Below are positions 43,109 through 51,388 of a stretch of 64,000 nucleotides of DNA, in pieces. The DNA comes from Streptomyces griseus subsp. griseus (GTDB taxonomy: Bacteria; Actinomycetota; Actinomycetes; Streptomycetales; Streptomycetaceae), in contig NZ_JOJE01000026.1 in assembly GCF_000720255.1 (NCBI RefSeq), forward strand, positions 1 through 64,000, given 5' to 3'. Numbering within the stretch: position 1 is the first letter of the stretch; each line of letters begins with the position of its first letter. A program made the translations under genes and the position numbers. The notes under the pieces were generated by a model. It had not been told where the DNA came from and did not search any database. It was given only the letters and a program-made list of their open reading frames with translations.

Positions 43109-44113
43109 ATGGCACGGGACCATGGCTTCCATCCGGTGCGGATCACCCGGGTCGTCGACGAGACACCGGACACCCGCACCTTCGCCCTCGACGCGCACTT
43201 CCCCTACCGGGCCGGGCAGTTCCTGACCTTCAAGGTATGCGGGACGCTGCGGAGCTACTCGATGTCGTCCTCGCCCGACACGGACGGGGAGGTGTGTGTC
43301 ACGGTCAAGCGCGTGCCGGGCGGGCTGGTCTCCGGCTGGATGCATGAACGGCTGAAGCCCGGTGACACGCTGGAGGCCACCCTGCCCGGCGGTTCGTTCT
43401 GCCTGCGCGGGGACGTCGGCGACCGGCCTCTCGTCGCCTACACCGGCGGCAGCGGCATCACTCCGGTGTTCTCACTGATCAAGAGCGCGCTGGCGACGAC
43501 ACGCCGTGACGTCGGACTGCTGACCGCACATCAGAGCGCCGGTGCGGCCATCTTCCGCAAGGCGCTGGACGCCCTCGCGGCGCGCCACCCCGGCCGGCTG
43601 GACCTGCGCCATCATTTCGACGACCGGGACGGGCTGGTCGCTCCCGCGGAGATACGGGCCCTGGCCGACGAGGGGGCGGACTTCTACGTCTGCGGGCCGG
43701 AGCCGTTCATGGCCCTGGTCGAGCAGACCCTGACCGCTCATCGGATCGCTCCCGAGCGGATCTTGGTCGAGCGGTTCACCCCGACGGCACCCGTGGAGGC
43801 GGCCGAGGAGGCGCTCGCCGGGCCTTCGGAGCCCGTCGCCGGGACCGTCACCGTCGACCTGCGCGGTGAGCGTCGTACCGTGCCGCAACGGCCCGGCGAG
43901 ACGCTGCTGCAGAGCGCCCGCCGGGCCGGCTTCACGCCGCCGTTCTCCTGCGAATCCGGGGACTGCGCCACCTGCATGGCCCGGCTGACCGACGGCGAGG
44001 CCAAGATGCGGGTGAACAACGCCCTGGACGCCGACGAGGTCGCCGAGGGCCATGTGCTCACCTGCCAGGCCGAGCCGACGACCCCCGACGTGACCGTCGT
44101 GTACGAGGACTGA
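43109..44113 (+). CDS. Oxygenase reductase, FNR-type with C-terminal 2Fe-2S domain (KshB/HmpX-like)
   Basis: 334 aa electron-transfer flavoprotein. The FAD-binding motif is RSYSMSSSPD, the NAD region is VAYTGGSGITPVFSLI and YVCGPEPFM, and the C-terminal plant-type ferredoxin has FSCESGDCATCMARL plus a distal Cys in VLTCQAE. This is the architecture of reductases that feed Rieske monooxygenases such as 3-ketosteroid 9-alpha-hydroxylase. The only Rieske oxygenase in the window (48751-50034) is the likely partner. First gene of a plus-strand operon. Confidence 0.92.
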   Translation: MARDHGFHPVRITRVVDETPDTRTFALDAHFPYRAGQFLTFKVCGTLRSYSMSSSPDTDGEVCVTVKRVPGGLVSGWMHERLKPGDTLEATLPGGSFCLRGDVGDRPLVAYTGGSGITPVFSLIKSALATTRRDVGLLTAHQSAGAAIFRKALDALAARHPGRLDLRHHFDDRDGLVAPAEIRALADEGADFYVCGPEPFMALVEQTLTAHRIAPERILVERFTPTAPVEAAEEALAGPSEPVAGTVTVDLRGERRTVPQRPGETLLQSARRAGFTPPFSCESGDCATCMARLTDGEAKMRVNNALDADEVAEGHVLTCQAEPTTPDVTVVYED

Positions 44114-44155
44114 CCCGGCAGCATCCGCATCCGCCCGACGACCGGAAGGCCGCAC

Positions 44156-44875
44156 ATGGTTGAGCTGGAGCTGGAAGACGGCCTGGCGGTCGTCACCATC
44201 GATCGTCCGCACGCCCGCAACGCCATCGACCCGCACACCATGGGCGAGCTGGAGAAGGCCCTGAACGCGGCCGAGGGCGCGACGGCGCTGGCGGTGACCG
44301 GTGCGGGCGAGAGGGCCTTCGTCTCCGGCGGTGACCTGAAGGAACTGGCGCGGCTGCGCACCGAGGGCGAGGCCTCGGACATGGCGCTGAGGATGCGGGC
44401 ACTGTGCGACCGCATCGCCGGATTTCCCGGTCCGGTGGTGGCCGCGCTCAACGGGCACACGCTGGGCGGCGGCGCCGAGGTGGCCGTGGCGGCCGACATC
44501 CGCATCGCCGCCGACGACGTCCGGATCGGCTTCACCCAGACGAAGCTCGCCATCGTCCCCGCCTGGGGCGGGGCCGAACGGCTGGCGCGGCTGGTGGGGC
44601 CGGGTCAGGCCATGCTGCTGGCGGGCACGGGACGGATGTTGGAGGCGACCGAGGCCGCGCGGCTGGGGCTGGTCGATCTGGTCGTGCCCCGTACGCAGTT
44701 CGCCGACCGCTGGCGGGAGGTGGCCCACTCCCTCGCCACCCCGCAGGCCCGCGAGATCAAGAACCTCACCACCCGGACCCGTCCTGTACGCGAGGCCGCC
44801 GAGGCATTCGCCCGGCTGTGGGTGTCCGAGGAGCACTGGGAAGCAGCGGAGAAGGTGATGTCCCGTGGTAAGTGA
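44156..44875 (+). CDS. Enoyl-CoA hydratase/isomerase family protein
   Basis: 239 aa crotonase-fold protein. The substrate-binding block is ATALAVTGAGERAFVSGGDLKELARL. The oxyanion-hole and catalytic region is NGHTLGGGAEVAVAADIRIAADDVRIGFTQTKLAIVPAWGG. Of the two crotonase Glu residues only GGAEVA is clear; the second position (VPAWGGAERL) retains a Glu nearby. It would hydrate or isomerise an enoyl-CoA. Start ATG 44156 with GGAAGG upstream. It overlaps the next gene by 11 bp. Confidence 0.9.
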   Translation: MVELELEDGLAVVTIDRPHARNAIDPHTMGELEKALNAAEGATALAVTGAGERAFVSGGDLKELARLRTEGEASDMALRMRALCDRIAGFPGPVVAALNGHTLGGGAEVAVAADIRIAADDVRIGFTQTKLAIVPAWGGAERLARLVGPGQAMLLAGTGRMLEATEAARLGLVDLVVPRTQFADRWREVAHSLATPQAREIKNLTTRTRPVREAAEAFARLWVSEEHWEAAEKVMSRGK

Positions 44876-45599
44876 AGTACGCGTCGACGAGGGGCCGTTC
44901 GGGCCGGAGGTCCGCCCCGAGGGCAGGGCCGTGGCACAGACGGTGCTGTATCTGCATGGCGATCCGCGGCTCGCGGGCACTCCGCAGGACGCACTGCCGA
45001 CCGCCCGGGAACTGGCCCGGCTCACCGGGTACGCGGTTGTCTGCGCCCGCTACCGGCCTCGCTTCCCGCAAGCCTTGGAGGACGTGTGGGCGGCTTGGGA
45101 GCACTGCCACGCCACCGGTCCGGCGACGGTGGCGGGCAAACGGCTCGGCGGGGCCCTCGCCGCCGGCCTGCTGCTGCGGCTGCGCGACGCGGGCGCGACG
45201 TTGCCGACCTGCGCGGTGCTCTCCTCACCGGTGCTGGACTTCACGCTGGACTCGCCCAGCCTGCTGCTCAACGCAGCCGCCGACCGCACCGTGGACGCGG
45301 AAGCGCTGCCGGTCCGGGCGGCCACGTACACGGGGACGACCCCGCGCGACCATCCGCTGCTCAGTCCGCTGCACGGCAATCTCCACGGTCTGCCGCCGCT
45401 GCAACTGCACGCGGCCGGCACGGAGGTGCTGCTCGACGACACGCTGTCCTTCGCGACCCGGGCGGCACACTCCGGCGTCGCGGTGGACATGCGGATCCAC
45501 GAGGACTCCGCCGCACAGGGCCTACGGCAGCTGGAGGCGACGGCGCAGTTCCTGCGGGCCTGGTGCCCGGACGGGGCGGTCGTGCCGCGTCGCGGATGA
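44865..45599 (+). CDS. Alpha/beta-hydrolase-3-like protein with degenerate active site
   Basis: 244 aa. The fold resembles hormone-sensitive-lipase-type esterases: TVLYLHGDPRL, then VVCARYRPRFPQALEDVWAAWEH. The nucleophile elbow expected as GDSAGG reads AGKRLGGALAAGLLLRLRD and has no Ser. The catalytic His region reads SAAQGLRQLEATAQFL and has no His. The acid block GTEVLLDDTLSFA remains. GTG start 44865 overlaps the hydratase gene. Either it has lost catalysis and is a binding protein, or it is decaying. Confidence 0.75.
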   Translation: MVSEVRVDEGPFGPEVRPEGRAVAQTVLYLHGDPRLAGTPQDALPTARELARLTGYAVVCARYRPRFPQALEDVWAAWEHCHATGPATVAGKRLGGALAAGLLLRLRDAGATLPTCAVLSSPVLDFTLDSPSLLLNAAADRTVDAEALPVRAATYTGTTPRDHPLLSPLHGNLHGLPPLQLHAAGTEVLLDDTLSFATRAAHSGVAVDMRIHEDSAAQGLRQLEATAQFLRAWCPDGAVVPRRG

Positions 45600-46118
45600 A
45601 CTCCGCGGCGCGCCACGCCTTCGCGGCCCGTCGAGCACGCGCTGACGGCAGGGAAGCCGCAATAGCCGCTGCCGAGCGCCGAGCGGGCGAGATGGTGGCC
45701 GGCGACCCCTCGGAGGTGGGCCGGAGAGGGCGGCGAGGGACCAGCAGGGCCACGGTGTCGGGCCGTTCCAGGTCAGCGCGCGACTTGAGGAAGGCCATCG
45801 CGTCGTAGGCCGGGCTGGCCGGCGGGTCCGGAGGGTAAGCAGCCGCGCGCGGTACGGACCGGGGAGGCCGGGTGGCCAGGTTTCGGCGGGCGCCGGACGG
45901 AGCGTCGGGACGGAACCGCACCACCAGGCAGCCGGGTTCGCGCAGCCAGACACCGACGTGCGGACGGTGCAGTCGTACCGCCACGCCGACGGCACGCAGC
46001 ACATGTCCGGTATGACGAGGACCGTGGAACCGGAACCGTCAGGGAGGTGAACGGTCTCCAGCCCCGACGCCGGCGAGGGAGAGCCGGGCCGTGGTTGGCG
46101 GCCCGGCGACAACCACCC
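45600..46118. other. 519-bp stretch without a recognised gene
   Basis: It lies between the plus-strand hydrolase and the minus-strand snapalysin gene. Several overlapping Arg/Pro-rich frames exist on the minus strand. One contains SPAYDAMAFLKSRADLERPD, which may be the debris of a former gene, but no family can be named. Confidence 0.5.
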
Positions 46119-46685
46119 CTACCGTGCAGCGAGTCCTGACCCCCACCACGGGACCCGGTCACCGACGTCGTTGGCGGCGAAGAAGTCCCTGACAGCGGTC
46201 TTCTCACTCGCGTCTGGCTGATCGTTGACGCAGTCCGCGCCTCCCCAGGCGCCCGACATCACCTTGGAGCAGGGGCTGCCCGGGCCCAGGTCGGGAAGCG
46301 ACAGAATGTGACCCAGTTCGTGGACGACGATGCGGGAAGGCTTGTACAACTGGGCGTCCCCGACCTCCAGGTACACCCAGCCGCGTCCCGCGCCTTTGAT
46401 GTTGACGTGGGATTGGACACCCCTGGCCGTCTTGTACTCCATGACCCGCAGCGCCGCCGGAGTGTCCTGCTCGACGAGCTTGATCGTCGGGACGGCTGTG
46501 TTCCAGATCGCGATCGCCTCGCGGGCCGCGTCGGTATAGGAGCCGGCCAGCAGCAGGTCGATCGGGATGACCTCCGGGGCGGGTTCGGCCGCGCCGGCCG
46601 GTGTGCTGACACCCAAGAGGGCGCCACATGTGAGGACCGCGGTCGATAACAGGTTCAGTCTTCGGGCCACAGAATTCGCCTCCAT
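46119..46685 (-). CDS. snpA: Snapalysin-type secreted metalloprotease (M7)
   Basis: 188 aa. Signal peptide NLLSTAVLTCGALLGVSTPAGAAEP (residues about 11-35). The mature protease carries the zinc motif VVHELGHILSLPDLGPG (HExxHxxxxxD), with the Asp third ligand that defines snapalysin, and a C-terminal Cys pair. It is the smallest known type of zinc endopeptidase, secreted to degrade milk-type proteins. Snapalysins are essentially restricted to Streptomyces and relatives, which supports the taxonomic guess. No LysR regulator gene is adjacent, although snpA often has one. Confidence 0.9.
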   Translation of the reverse strand: MEANSVARRLNLLSTAVLTCGALLGVSTPAGAAEPAPEVIPIDLLLAGSYTDAAREAIAIWNTAVPTIKLVEQDTPAALRVMEYKTARGVQSHVNIKGAGRGWVYLEVGDAQLYKPSRIVVHELGHILSLPDLGPGSPCSKVMSGAWGGADCVNDQPDASEKTAVRDFFAANDVGDRVPWWGSGLAAR

Positions 46686-46789
46686 TGCATTGACGGATGT
46701 GAACGCACGCTAGTGGCTTGGCATGGTGTGACGCTCCCAGCGCTCAGGCGAAATGTCCTCGCCACCTCCCGGACCTGCCTGACGCGCTC

Positions 46790-46994
46790 TCAGCTGGGGT
46801 AGTCGTTCTCGCGCAGGTGCTGCACCAGCGCCGCGTACTACTCGGGCCCGCCCGTCCAGCGCGTGATCCGCAGGTACGGGCGCCGGTCGGCGCCGCCCGC
46901 CTCGACGAGCAGCACGCGGACCTGATTGGCTCGAGAGCCGTTGGGTCGGCGCACCACCTCCCGCTACGGCGCCCGCGGCGACGTAGTCGTACAT
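46790..46994 (-). pseudogene. Gene scrap: GMC oxidoreductase start fused to an SDR tail
   Basis: From ATG 46994 the frame reads MYDYVAAGAVAGGGAPTQRLS, a damaged version of the GMC oxidoreductase FAD-binding start. After a frameshift VRVLLVEAGGADRRPYLRI continues it. The sequence then changes to TGGPE, an in-frame stop, and YAALVQHLRENDYPS. The last piece matches the C-terminal [14 protein letters not shown] of the SDR at 26544-27311. It looks like two gene fragments joined by deletion and further decayed. No function is expected. Confidence 0.65.
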
Positions 46995-47087
46995 CACGGT
47001 CCTTTGTGGGCGCGCGAGGCCTCGACGGTGCCGCGCGGTCCCCTCCTCGGCTTCCCGTGCGGAGCCGGCCCGGTGGTTTCGGCGGGG

Positions 47088-48371
47088 TCAGGAGCCCGCT
47101 GTGTCGTCGCGGTACACCCGGCCACCCTTCATGACGAAGCACACCTTCCCGGTGACGGACAGGTCGGTGAGCGGGTCGCCGGGCACGGCGATGACGTCGG
47201 CGAGGAGTCCGGGGGCGATTCGGCCCCGGTCGTCGGCGTCGATCAGTTCGGCGGCGACGGTGGTCGCGGCGCGCAGGGCGTCGACCGGTCGCATGCCCCG
47301 GTCGGCGAGGGCGAGGAGTTCCATGACGCCCTTGCCGTGCGGAATGGCGGGGGCGTCGGTGCCGAGGGCGACCTTGACCCCGCGCCGGATCGCGCGGGCG
47401 GTGGACTCGCGGGCACGTGGGAAGACGTCGGCGGCCTTCGCCCGGAGCGCCGGGTCCGCGTGCGCGGTGTCCATGCCCTCGGTGAGCGAGGTGGTGGCCA
47501 CCAGGAAGGTGCCGCGCTCGATCATCAGGTCGAGGGTGGCGTCACTGGCCAGGAAGCCGTGCTCGATGCAGTCGATGCCGGCCTCCAGGGCGGCCCGGAT
47601 CGCCGAGTCGCCCATGCAGTGCGCGGCGACCTTCAGCCCCGCGCGGTGTGCCTCGTCGACGATGGCGCACAGTTCCTCGTCGGAGTATTGCTGCGCACCG
47701 GCGGGGCCGGTGTGCGACATGACACCGTTGGAGGCGCACACCTTGATGACCCGTGCCCCGTACTTGATCTGGTGGCGCACCGCCTTGCGCACCTCCGCCA
47801 CCCCGTTGGCGATGCCCTCCTCCACGGTGAGCGGGAGCACGCCCGGCGCGAATGCCTGGAACATGGTCGGATCCAGGTGCCCGCCGGTCGGGGCGATCGC
47901 GTGCCCGGCGGGCACCACCCTCGGGCCCTCGACCCAGCCCAGGTCGATCGCCTTCTTCAGCGCGACGTCCAGCAGCACTCCCCCGGTCTGCACGAACAGG
48001 CCGAGGTTGCGCACGGTGGTGTAGCCGCGGCTCAGGGTGCGGCGGGCGTTGGCGGCGGCCCGCAGGGTCCGTACGGCCGGGTCCTCCTGGACCGGGATCA
48101 GCGGGCTGCGGTGGTCCGGACCGCCGAGGAAGAGGTTGACTTCCATGTCCATCAGGCCCGGCAGCAGGGTGACGTCCCCGAGGTCGCGGACGATCGTGCC
48201 CTCGGGCAGCCGGGTGGGCTGGATCTCGGCGATGTGCTCGCCCACCACCAGCACCTGGCCCGGCTCCACGATCTCGCCCTTGTCGACGTCCAGCAGTCGC
48301 GCCGCCCGCAGCAGCACGGGCGGGTGCGGCGCCTTTTCCCTGGTGGCCGCCCCGCGTTCCCGGGCGCCCAT
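47088..48371 (-). CDS. Amidohydrolase-superfamily protein (imidazolonepropionase/prolidase-like) with altered HxH motif
   Basis: 427 aa. A cyclic-amidohydrolase type beta-sandwich plus TIM barrel. The usual PGLIDxHxH reads LLPGLMDMEVNLFLGG, so both first-strand His are replaced by Glu and Asn. Other ligands are present: Lys in GARVIKVCASNGV, His in KVAAHCMGD and IEHGFLAS, Asp in ALGTDAPA. The metal site may therefore be mononuclear. Start ATG 48371 overlaps the stop of the small Rieske-operon gene (TGATG). It would hydrolyse a C-N, C-O or C-C bond in the pathway; the substrate is unknown. Confidence 0.85.
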   Translation of the reverse strand: MGARERGAATREKAPHPPVLLRAARLLDVDKGEIVEPGQVLVVGEHIAEIQPTRLPEGTIVRDLGDVTLLPGLMDMEVNLFLGGPDHRSPLIPVQEDPAVRTLRAAANARRTLSRGYTTVRNLGLFVQTGGVLLDVALKKAIDLGWVEGPRVVPAGHAIAPTGGHLDPTMFQAFAPGVLPLTVEEGIANGVAEVRKAVRHQIKYGARVIKVCASNGVMSHTGPAGAQQYSDEELCAIVDEAHRAGLKVAAHCMGDSAIRAALEAGIDCIEHGFLASDATLDLMIERGTFLVATTSLTEGMDTAHADPALRAKAADVFPRARESTARAIRRGVKVALGTDAPAIPHGKGVMELLALADRGMRPVDALRAATTVAAELIDADDRGRIAPGLLADVIAVPGDPLTDLSVTGKVCFVMKGGRVYRDDTAGS

Positions 48372-48700
48372 CACACGGCGGGTTCGATGACGGCGTCGAT
48401 GCTGGACGGGCCGCTGTCCGGGACCCTCGGCTGGCCCCACGCCTCCACCGGGAAGGCGACGGTCACCAGTGCGCAGAACGCCCACAGCAGGTGCTTGTCC
48501 TCTTTGCTGATCCCGTCGAGGCGGAGGTTCTCCAGGTACTCGGTGTTCTGCTGGAGGAGTGGATACGCCACGTCGTAGAAGGCCTGAAGCTCCTCCATGG
48601 TGCTGGTGACGCGTTTGGCGTAGCGGGCCCGCTCACCGCGGACCGCCCAGTCCGCGAACGGCTCCAGCGCGGCGAAGTCGGGGGGAAAGACGTTGCCCAT
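48371..48700 (-). CDS. Small conserved protein of the Rieske operon
   Basis: 109 aa, acidic and helical, without membrane segments or metal motifs. It opens MGNVFPPDFAALEPFADWAV and has FPVEAWGQPRVPDSG near its end. I have the impression that similar small proteins accompany Rieske oxygenase genes in actinobacteria, but I know no characterised function. It follows the oxygenase by 50 bp and overlaps the amidohydrolase gene. An accessory or assembly role for the oxygenase is inference. Confidence 0.75.
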   Translation of the reverse strand: MGNVFPPDFAALEPFADWAVRGERARYAKRVTSTMEELQAFYDVAYPLLQQNTEYLENLRLDGISKEDKHLLWAFCALVTVAFPVEAWGQPRVPDSGPSSIDAVIEPAV

Positions 48701-48750
48701 GTCTAAGGTCTCCGTGTCTGTTCGGCGGGCGTCTTCGGGCGGAGGGCGTC

Positions 48751-50034
48751 TCAGGAAGTGGGCGCCGCGGCGTTGCGCTGCTGGTACTCGCGCACGTAGC
48801 TCTGCGTGGTGTTGTGCAGATGGCGGAGCAGGACCTCCTGGTCGCAGAGCGGGAACTGGTCCACCGTCCGCGACTCCAGCATCGTCTGGGTCGCTTCCAG
48901 AGTGTTGCCGTCCTGGAGGCCGTACTCCTTGAAGGTCACGGCGGCGAGTTCCTGCTGGAGCCGCTGGAAGCCGTTCTCCGGCGGAACGAAGTAGCAGGTC
49001 CCCTCGAAGATGTGGGTGTTGTACGACGTCGGCCAGTAGTGGTACGTCAGCACCCAGTTGGGCCGCCAGATCAGCAGCATGAAGTTCGGGAAGAACACGA
49101 ACGAGTCCATGCCCCAGACCTCGTTGCGCGTCGGGTTGATCGCCGGCGGCAGCTCCTCTGTCGTCATGCCGATGTCGGGGGCGTCCCACGGCCCGAACAG
49201 GCCGCTGCGCAGCACTCGTTCGATGGGCTTGACCATGGCCTTCTCCTTGGGGGGCGCGATACCGCCCCACGAGGAGACCATGCTGTGCGGGCCGTCTATG
49301 TCGTACGACAGCGCCTCGTAGCCGTACTTCTTGATCTTGGCGGCCTCGCCGGACTCGTACTGGCCGGCATGGAGGATCGGCGCGTGGTAGAACTCGGCGA
49401 ACGCGTCGATGAACAGCTTCCAGTTGCTGCCGATCTCGGCGCGGTACTTGTGCACCTGGGTCAGTTTGTGGAACGGGTAGCCGTCGATGCCCTGGGCGAA
49501 CTTGCCGAGGTAGGTCTTGAGGGGCGTGGTGTTCTCCGGGTCGAGGTTGACGAAGATGAACCCCTCCCACACCTCCGTCTGTACCTGCATCAGCCCGTAC
49601 TTCGACGTGTCGATTCCGAAGAACTCCGACTCCTGCTGGACGAAGGTGAGCTTGCCCTCCAGGTCGTAGCGCCAGGCGTGGTACTTGCAGGTGAAGGCCC
49701 TGCAGGTGCCCTTGGTCTCCTCGCGCGGGTAGTCGTCCCACACGAGCTTGTTGCCGCGGTGGCGGCAGACGTTGTGGAAGGCGCGCACCTCGCCGTCCGT
49801 GCCGCGGACCACGACGACGGACGCCCGGGCGGCGTCCAGCTCCTTGGTGAAGTAGCTTCCCTTGCGCGGGAGTTGCTCTACGCGCCCGACGTTCAGCCAG
49901 GTCCGGCGGAAGATGGCGTCCCGTTCCAGCTCGTAGAACTCCGGCGAGATCGAGTCCGCGTAGGAGACGGGACCGGTGTCGATCTTGAAGTGCTCGGTCC
50001 AACTGCCCTCGGAGGGCTTGGGGAAGTGCGCCAT
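48751..50034 (-). CDS. Rieske non-haem iron oxygenase, alpha subunit
   Basis: 427 aa. The Rieske cluster ligands are CRH (VCRHRGNKLV) and CKYH (TCKYHAWRYDLEGKL), separated by 23 residues rather than the usual 15-17. The mononuclear iron site is in FAEFYHAPILHAG, with a further carboxylate expected later. A single alpha subunit without a beta gene suggests a homotrimeric oxygenase of the KshA/VanA style. Start ATG 50034 has GGAGGT. The reductase at 43109 is the likely electron donor. An operator lies 55 bp upstream. It would hydroxylate or demethylate the substrate. Confidence 0.92.
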   Translation of the reverse strand: MAHFPKPSEGSWTEHFKIDTGPVSYADSISPEFYELERDAIFRRTWLNVGRVEQLPRKGSYFTKELDAARASVVVVRGTDGEVRAFHNVCRHRGNKLVWDDYPREETKGTCRAFTCKYHAWRYDLEGKLTFVQQESEFFGIDTSKYGLMQVQTEVWEGFIFVNLDPENTTPLKTYLGKFAQGIDGYPFHKLTQVHKYRAEIGSNWKLFIDAFAEFYHAPILHAGQYESGEAAKIKKYGYEALSYDIDGPHSMVSSWGGIAPPKEKAMVKPIERVLRSGLFGPWDAPDIGMTTEELPPAINPTRNEVWGMDSFVFFPNFMLLIWRPNWVLTYHYWPTSYNTHIFEGTCYFVPPENGFQRLQQELAAVTFKEYGLQDGNTLEATQTMLESRTVDQFPLCDQEVLLRHLHNTTQSYVREYQQRNAAAPTS

Positions 50035-50089
50035 GGTCGGAACCTCCACTCAGGGTGACCCGGCAACGATAACAACAGTCTCTATATTG

Positions 50090-50104
50090 GAGAATAGCAT
50101 TTCC
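50090..50104. promoter_or_regulatory. GAGAAT-type operator, two mismatches
   Basis: GAGAAT agc ATTTCC lies upstream of the Rieske operon. The left arm is exact and the right arm is degenerate. TTGG precedes it, much as TTTGG precedes the site at 43067. Confidence 0.5.
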
Positions 50105-50312
50105 GAATCTGCCTAATGACTACTGTCGCATATGTTGATGCCATTCCGGCGGGTCGATACGGTGGTGTCATCCCGGACGGCCGCAACGACGACGGTCCTG
50201 GACGGCCGCGTCCACGCCCACCCTCCCTCGCGTTCCTGGCGAGGGCCCGAAGACGGCTCAGCTCATCACGGTCAGGCCCGGCCCAGCGCCGGGTCGGAGA
50301 AGGAGAGCGCGG

Positions 50313-50537
50313 ATGTACGACGGCGAATGGCGGCGGGCCGCGGCCGCGGCTCGCGCGGAGATCCCGGGCGACGACGGCACACGTTTGCCTCCGGGCGATC
50401 CCGTACCCACCGAGTTCCACGACCACTCGGTGTCCGTGGCGTGGGGCGCGTGGGCGCGCGCCGGTGTCACCGACTCCGAGGTCGACGAGCTGCTGTTCCA
50501 GATCGCCGCCTACTGTGGCGCCCTGGAGGGGGAGTGA
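50313..50537 (+). CDS. Short carboxymuconolactone-decarboxylase-like protein, probably internally deleted
   Basis: 74 aa from ATG 50313 with AAGGAGAG upstream. The N-terminus (MYDGEWRRAAAAARAEIPG) and C-terminus (AGVTDSEVDELLFQIAAYCGALEG) resemble the ends of a CMD/AhpD-fold protein of about 120-180 aa. The central helix containing the usual catalytic His is missing after DHSVSVAWGAW. The frame is still open, so the deletion was in frame. It overlaps the next gene by GTGA. Probably non-functional; CMD proteins normally act in ring-cleavage pathways. Confidence 0.6.
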   Translation: MYDGEWRRAAAAARAEIPGDDGTRLPPGDPVPTEFHDHSVSVAWGAWARAGVTDSEVDELLFQIAAYCGALEGE

Positions 50538-51388
50538 CGGGCCGGCCGGCCGTGGTCGGCTGCGTCGGGCTGGGCGCCATGGGCGGCGTGCTGGCGTCGA
50601 ACCTGGTCCGGGCCGGGTTCGAGGTGGTGGCGTATGACGCCGCCGGTCCTGCTCGGACCCCGCAGGGGGCCCGTTGGGCGCCGGGCCCGGCGGACGTGGC
50701 GCGGGCAGCGGCGACCGTGGTGCTCAGCCTGCCGGACGGAGCGGTCTGCCAGGAGGTGGTGCGGGACCTCGGTGCCGCCCGGGACCGGAAGGTCACTCAC
50801 GTCGTGGACACGTCCACAGTGGGGGTGGCGGCGGCCCGCGTGCTGTCCGCGATGGGGCTGGCGTACGTGGACGCACCCGTGTCGGGCGGGGTGGCCGGAG
50901 CGCGTCGGCGCACCCTGATGGTCATGTACGCAGGGACGGACGAGGACTGCGCCCGGGTGGAGCCGGTCCTGGCAGGGCTGAGCGACCGGCGGCGCAGGGT
51001 CGGCAACCGGCCCGGGCAGGCACAGGCGCTGAAGCTGGCCAACAACTTCCTGTCCGCGACCACGCTCGCGGCGACCAGCGAGGCCGTGGCCTTCGGGCGG
51101 GCCGCCGGGCTGGACCCGGCCGTCATGCTGGAGGTGCTCAACGCCTCCAGCGGACGCAGCGGAGCCAGTGCGGACAAGTTCCCCAGCGAGGTGCTCACCG
51201 GCCGCTACGCCTCGGGGTTCAGCAACGCGCTGATGGTCAAGGACGTGCGGCTGTACCTGGAAGAGGTACGGCGGCTGAGCAGCGCCCGGACCATGGGGAC
51301 GGTGACGGGCTCGGTGTGGGAGGCGTTCGCCGCCGCGGAACCCGACGCCGACTTCACCCGCATCTACCCCTTCGTCGCAGGGGACTGA
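50534..51388 (+). CDS. 3-hydroxyisobutyrate dehydrogenase-family protein
   Basis: 284 aa beta-hydroxyacid dehydrogenase. The NAD loop is VGCVGLGAMGGVLASNLVRAG. The substrate motif DAPVSGGVAGARRRTL is intact, and the catalytic Lys is in QALKLANNFLSATT. It would oxidise a branched 3-hydroxy acid. GTG start 50534 with GGAGGGGG. The last 25 bp overlap the convergent TetR gene. It pairs conceptually with the broken paralogue at 52052-52882, which may explain tolerance of that mutation. Confidence 0.9.
   Translation: MTGRPAVVGCVGLGAMGGVLASNLVRAGFEVVAYDAAGPARTPQGARWAPGPADVARAAATVVLSLPDGAVCQEVVRDLGAARDRKVTHVVDTSTVGVAAARVLSAMGLAYVDAPVSGGVAGARRRTLMVMYAGTDEDCARVEPVLAGLSDRRRRVGNRPGQAQALKLANNFLSATTLAATSEAVAFGRAAGLDPAVMLEVLNASSGRSGASADKFPSEVLTGRYASGFSNALMVKDVRLYLEEVRRLSSARTMGTVTGSVWEAFAAAEPDADFTRIYPFVAGD

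Noticed and set aside
45361..46112. Two overlapping minus-strand frames as genes
   Set aside because: Arg/Pro-rich composition typical of antisense frames, partly opposite a real plus-strand gene, with no family resemblance.
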